From contig JAQCBR010000016.1 in NCBI GenBank assembly GCA_027621295.1, positions 1 through 48,526 on the forward strand: DNA of 48,526 nucleotides. The letters are read 5' to 3'. This DNA is from Planctomycetota bacterium. Its GTDB lineage: Bacteria > Planctomycetota > UBA1135 > UBA2386. The notes below the pieces were generated by a model, which was not told the origin of the DNA, made no database searches, and was given only the letters and a program-made list of their open reading frames with translations. Shown piece by piece: positions 45,750-48,526 of this stretch; positions within the stretch are counted from its first letter, which is position 1; each line of letters begins with the position of its first letter. Position numbers and translations under genes: made by a program.

Positions 45750-46202
45750 TCAGCCGAGGTCGGCGCGGATCGTCAGCACTGGGCACGAGGCGTGGCGCAC
45801 GATCTGCTCCGCGGTGCTGCCGAGCAGCATGTGCTTGAGCCCGGTGTAGCCATGCGTGGCGATGACGATCAGGTCCGCCTGCTCGTCGGTCGCGCAGTCG
45901 AGGAGCTCCTGCGTGGGCGAGCCGTCCCGTATCAGCGCTCGGCACGCCACGCCGTGGTCTCGGCTGGTCTCTGCGGCGAGTTCGTCGAGCTGCGTGGCGA
46001 GCTGGGTCCGCAGCGACTCGTCGAGCGGTGGCACCACGACCGCTGTGCCCTCGAACAGCGTCGGGTAGTGCGGCATCTCGAGCACGTGGCAGAGCACCAG
46101 CTCCGCTTCGTGCTGCTTCGCCATCGCGCAGCCGTAGGGGATCGCCTGCTTCGATGCCGACGAGAAGTCCGTGGGGACGAGGATCTTCCGGAACTGGATC
46201 AT
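45750..46202 (-). CDS. Universal stress protein UspA family
   Basis: A 150-residue single Usp domain. It has FRKILVPTDFS at the start, a middle acidic stretch, and the C-terminal ATP-binding pattern VIATHGYTGLKHMLLGSTAEQIVRHASCPVLTI (G-x2-G-x9-G-S). ATP binding is therefore likely. Such proteins support survival under stress. The ATG at 46202 is the family start; the frame is open further upstream but that part is noise. No Shine-Dalgarno is visible. Confidence 0.93.
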   Translation of the reverse strand: MIQFRKILVPTDFSSASKQAIPYGCAMAKQHEAELVLCHVLEMPHYPTLFEGTAVVVPPLDESLRTQLATQLDELAAETSRDHGVACRALIRDGSPTQELLDCATDEQADLIVIATHGYTGLKHMLLGSTAEQIVRHASCPVLTIRADLG

Positions 46203-46383
46203 GGCCTTGGCTCGCGCGGTTCGTTCTCCGCAGGAGAGGGAATGAACGCCCGGCGCCCCGGATTGCAACGTGTTCGGCAATCGTCCCGGGACCACGCCCG
46301 CCGGTAAGGGGTCGCTGCCCCGCGGTCGCGCGATCCGGGCTCGGCATCGCACCCCGACCGCGCCGCGCGCGTCGGGTGCCCGT

Positions 46384-47970
46384 TCACCGCCGCCGCCGGC
46401 TCTCGGCGTCGGTGCCCGCAGCGCTGGCCGTCGGAGCCCGGAGCACCGCCGCGATCCAAGTGTGCACGTCCTGGTTGTCGAACTCCGACCACGCGCGCCG
46501 GAACTGCTCGCGCGCTTCGCGGCACCGCGCGCTCTCGAGTGCGACCCAGGCGCCGACCACGGCGACCTCCCGCCGCTTGAGCCCGAGCTTCTTCCTGACC
46601 AGTCGCCTGCAGGCCGCGACCACGGTGTGGGTGTCGTCGACCTCGCCGAGGATCTCTTGGAGGTGCTCGACCCGTTGGCGCAGGCGGACCAGATCGCGGC
46701 CGTAGTCCGGACCGATGTCCTCCACGAGGTAGCGGAGCCGCTTGAGGTCGAGTCGGAACGCGTGCAGGACCTCCGCGTCGTCGCTCGGGAACGCTCGACG
46801 GCCGGCGGTGAGGACTCGGTTGACCGCGTCTCGGACCAGCGCGGGCGCGATGTCTCCGAGGCTCGGCTCGCCGCTGCTCGACAGGTCCTGGGCTGCGACC
46901 AGATCCTGGAGCTTGCGGAGCCCGGACAGGCGGGGCTTCGCGCGCAGGCTGTCCAGCGCGCTCGTCCGCACTTCTTCGGCGAGCACGAGGAGCCGGTCGA
47001 GCAGGCTGTGTGCCGCCCGATCGAGGAAGCCGGGGAGGTGGCGCAGGCGCGCGCGCAGCGACCCGATCAGGACGTCGAGTTCTCGCACCGGAGCGAGCTG
47101 GTCCGCCGTGTCCCGGATCGCAGCGTCGATGCGCTCGTCGTCGATCCCGAACACGTCGAGCGCGCAGCGCATTCTCCGGCACGCGGTGCGCACGCGTCGG
47201 ACCTCGTCGGGCGCGCCTCCCGTGCTCCGGACCGCGACTTCGCGCGCGGCGAGCCGGGTCGCGTGGCGCGCGAGGATGCGCCGGCCGGCTTCGGCCGCGG
47301 GGAGACCGAGGTTCGCCGTGTGGGTGTCGGGCTCCTCCGGAAACTCGACTCCGGCGAGGGCGAGTGCGCGCCTCAACTTGTTGCTGGGCACCACGTCGAG
47401 GCCGAGGTGGACCCGGAAGTGCTCGGCGAGCGACTCCGCGGTCGACGCCGCGCCTTCGTGCAGCGCCTCGACTTCGATCTCGGCGAAGGAGCCGACGCGG
47501 CGTCCCTTCCGATCGCGGACCTCGACCGTGTCCCGCGAGATCTCGACCCCCGAGCCCAGGAGCTTCTCGCGCTGCGCGCGGAGCTCGACGACCCGGTGGA
47601 GTCTGCGGCCCAGCACGAACGGCTCGACCTGATCGCGGATCGGGTGGGGGAGATCGGACGCGCGCTTCGGGCGTGGGCCGGTGTGCGCGTGCGCGAACTC
47701 CGAGCGGAGGAAGACCGGCTCGGCCGTCCGGTGCTCGACCTTGACCTCGACCAACTGGCCGGTCGCCACGCTGCGGACGCGGAGTCCGCGTCCCTGCGAG
47801 AGGAGCCGGCCGTGCTCGTCGTCGAGGTAGGTGTCGCGCTGGTGGACGGTCGCCAGCTCGACGAACTCGATGCCGAGCTCGCGCGCGCTGGACGCGAGAG
47901 CCGGCAGGGCCGGCATCTCGGCAGGGCCGCGCGCTGTGAGCTTGTATTCGAGTTCGACGTGCGGCTTCAC
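46384..47970 (-). CDS. CYTH-CHAD domain protein
   Basis: A 528-residue protein from a GTG at 47970. Residues 1-200 form a CYTH domain with the ExExK signature (ELEYK at the N-terminus), RDTYLDDE, LRVRS and EVKVE; these bind triphosphate groups with metal ions. Residues about 225-510 form a CHAD domain of helical bundles with conserved His and basic residues (VHRVRTACRRMRCAL-type, DAEVLHAFRLDLKRLRYLVED). CHAD domains bind polyphosphate, so polyphosphate handling is the likely role. TATCCT lies 35 bases upstream of the GTG. Confidence 0.9.
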   Translation of the reverse strand: MKPHVELEYKLTARGPAEMPALPALASSARELGIEFVELATVHQRDTYLDDEHGRLLSQGRGLRVRSVATGQLVEVKVEHRTAEPVFLRSEFAHAHTGPRPKRASDLPHPIRDQVEPFVLGRRLHRVVELRAQREKLLGSGVEISRDTVEVRDRKGRRVGSFAEIEVEALHEGAASTAESLAEHFRVHLGLDVVPSNKLRRALALAGVEFPEEPDTHTANLGLPAAEAGRRILARHATRLAAREVAVRSTGGAPDEVRRVRTACRRMRCALDVFGIDDERIDAAIRDTADQLAPVRELDVLIGSLRARLRHLPGFLDRAAHSLLDRLLVLAEEVRTSALDSLRAKPRLSGLRKLQDLVAAQDLSSSGEPSLGDIAPALVRDAVNRVLTAGRRAFPSDDAEVLHAFRLDLKRLRYLVEDIGPDYGRDLVRLRQRVEHLQEILGEVDDTHTVVAACRRLVRKKLGLKRREVAVVGAWVALESARCREAREQFRRAWSEFDNQDVHTWIAAVLRAPTASAAGTDAESRRRR

Positions 47971-48117
47971 GGTGACTCTTGGCCGTTCGCGGACGGCTCC
48001 GCCCCAGGATATGGTGAGGCCGGATCGTTCATGGTGGCTTGATCGAAGCGGCGGCCGCCGGACGATCAAGGGTCTGCGTCCGCCGGAGGCGATTCTCGGC
48101 CGTCCGGCTGTCGAACC

Positions 48118-48526
48118 ATGACGATCCAACGCTTCCTCGGCGCGACCTGGGCTGCGATCCACGGGCCCCGCGACGCGCGGTCGCTCGCGGTCTGGACCCT
48201 GGAATCGGGCTTCCGCGGCCTGATGCCTGGGCCGGCGCCCCGCGACGTCCCGTGGGAGGGTCTCCGCGCCCTGCGCCGGGAGATGCCTTTCCTGCTCGCC
48301 GACGGGCTGTCGTTCTCGGCGCCGCGCCCGGGCGGCGACCGCGCGGACCGGGGCCTGGGGTCCCAGCACCGGGGCGATCGCGCTTCGGCAGTGGCCGCCG
48401 TCCAGGGGGCCCTGGACCGGGCGCGGGCGCTCGGACTGCGCCGGGTGATCCTCGAGCCGGGTGCCGTTTCGCTGCCCGACGGCGTCGACTCCGTGGACGT
48501 GGCCGGCGCCGCCGGAGACCGGGCGA
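48118..48526 (+). CDS. Partial gene, possible sugar isomerase/epimerase-like TIM barrel
   Basis: The frame opens at ATG 48118 and has no stop before the window ends (136 codons seen). The segment AVAAVQGALDRARALGLRRVILEPGAV matches the 'helix then strand' pattern of xylose-isomerase-like TIM barrels (a..a...A..lGa..vvlhpG). The N-terminus is short, with MTIQRFLGATW. It is divergent from the CYTH-CHAD gene; the 147 bases between them hold no other feature. The family call is weak because the gene is cut. Confidence 0.6.
   Translation, partial: MTIQRFLGATWAAIHGPRDARSLAVWTLESGFRGLMPGPAPRDVPWEGLRALRREMPFLLADGLSFSAPRPGGDRADRGLGSQHRGDRASAVAAVQGALDRARALGLRRVILEPGAVSLPDGVDSVDVAGAAGDRA

Overview
The window comes from a high-GC bacterium (roughly 70% G+C by eye) with a Gram-negative-type envelope. 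It carries at least four lipoprotein-type signal peptides, a putative outer-membrane barrel, SurA/PpiC-like periplasmic chaperones and an MsbA-type ABC exporter. The gene mix fits Planctomycetota best: a TPR-sulfotransferase, many secreted proteins of unknown function, HEAT-repeat proteins, DUF1028 with a C-terminal beta domain ending in an LPLN-type motif, and FIST signalling. The phylum assignment is inference. There are 48 protein-coding genes, no rRNA or tRNA, and no CRISPR array or insertion sequence was found.

Layout. 1-5.1 kb: small lipoprotein, DUF218 protein, TPR-sulfotransferase, then a LigB-like/radical-SAM pair of the AmmeMemoRadiSam type without the AMMECR1 protein. 5.1-8.9 kb (minus): Ca2+-type P-ATPase and a methyltransferase that carries a lipoprotein signal. 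9.1-11.35 kb: hflK-hflC followed by an overlooked SelW/Rdx-family selenoprotein with an in-frame UGA and a SECIS-like hairpin. 11.4-16.4 kb: Mrr-type endonuclease, MarR regulator, RluA pseudouridine synthase, SirB1-like protein, a barrel lipoprotein and an unknown gene. 16.4-20.4 kb (minus): five-gene operon (unknown protein, PPIase-like lipoprotein, HEAT protein, metallopeptidase-like protein with a broken HExxH, small membrane protein), divergent from a large SurA-like chaperone at 20.6-22.2 kb. 22.4-32.9 kb: mostly core metabolism and DNA functions: ABC exporter, ispD-ispF, ruvC, a ComEA-like protein, nadC, an RsbW-like kinase, VanZ, purB and RNase D. 33.2-36.8 kb: cbpA-clpB chaperone pair behind an AT-rich regulatory island. 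38-43.6 kb: two-component/FIST signalling island (two response regulators divergent from a FIST sensor and a hybrid kinase). 43.7-48.5 kb: secreted DUF1028 protein, dtd, uspA, a CYTH-CHAD protein and the start of a gene that runs off the window.

Expression. Within operons the genes are tightly coupled by ATGA, GTGA and TTGA overlaps, and several have good Shine-Dalgarno sequences. In contrast, about ten first genes have no Shine-Dalgarno but carry TANNNT 6-12 bases before the start codon, which points to leaderless transcripts and helps choose several starts.

Most notable: the 74-residue CxxU selenoprotein at 11127-11351, the leaderless promoter signature, the lipoprotein-type methyltransferase, the HALTH pseudo-peptidase operon, and the AMMECR1-less LigB-like/AmrS pair.
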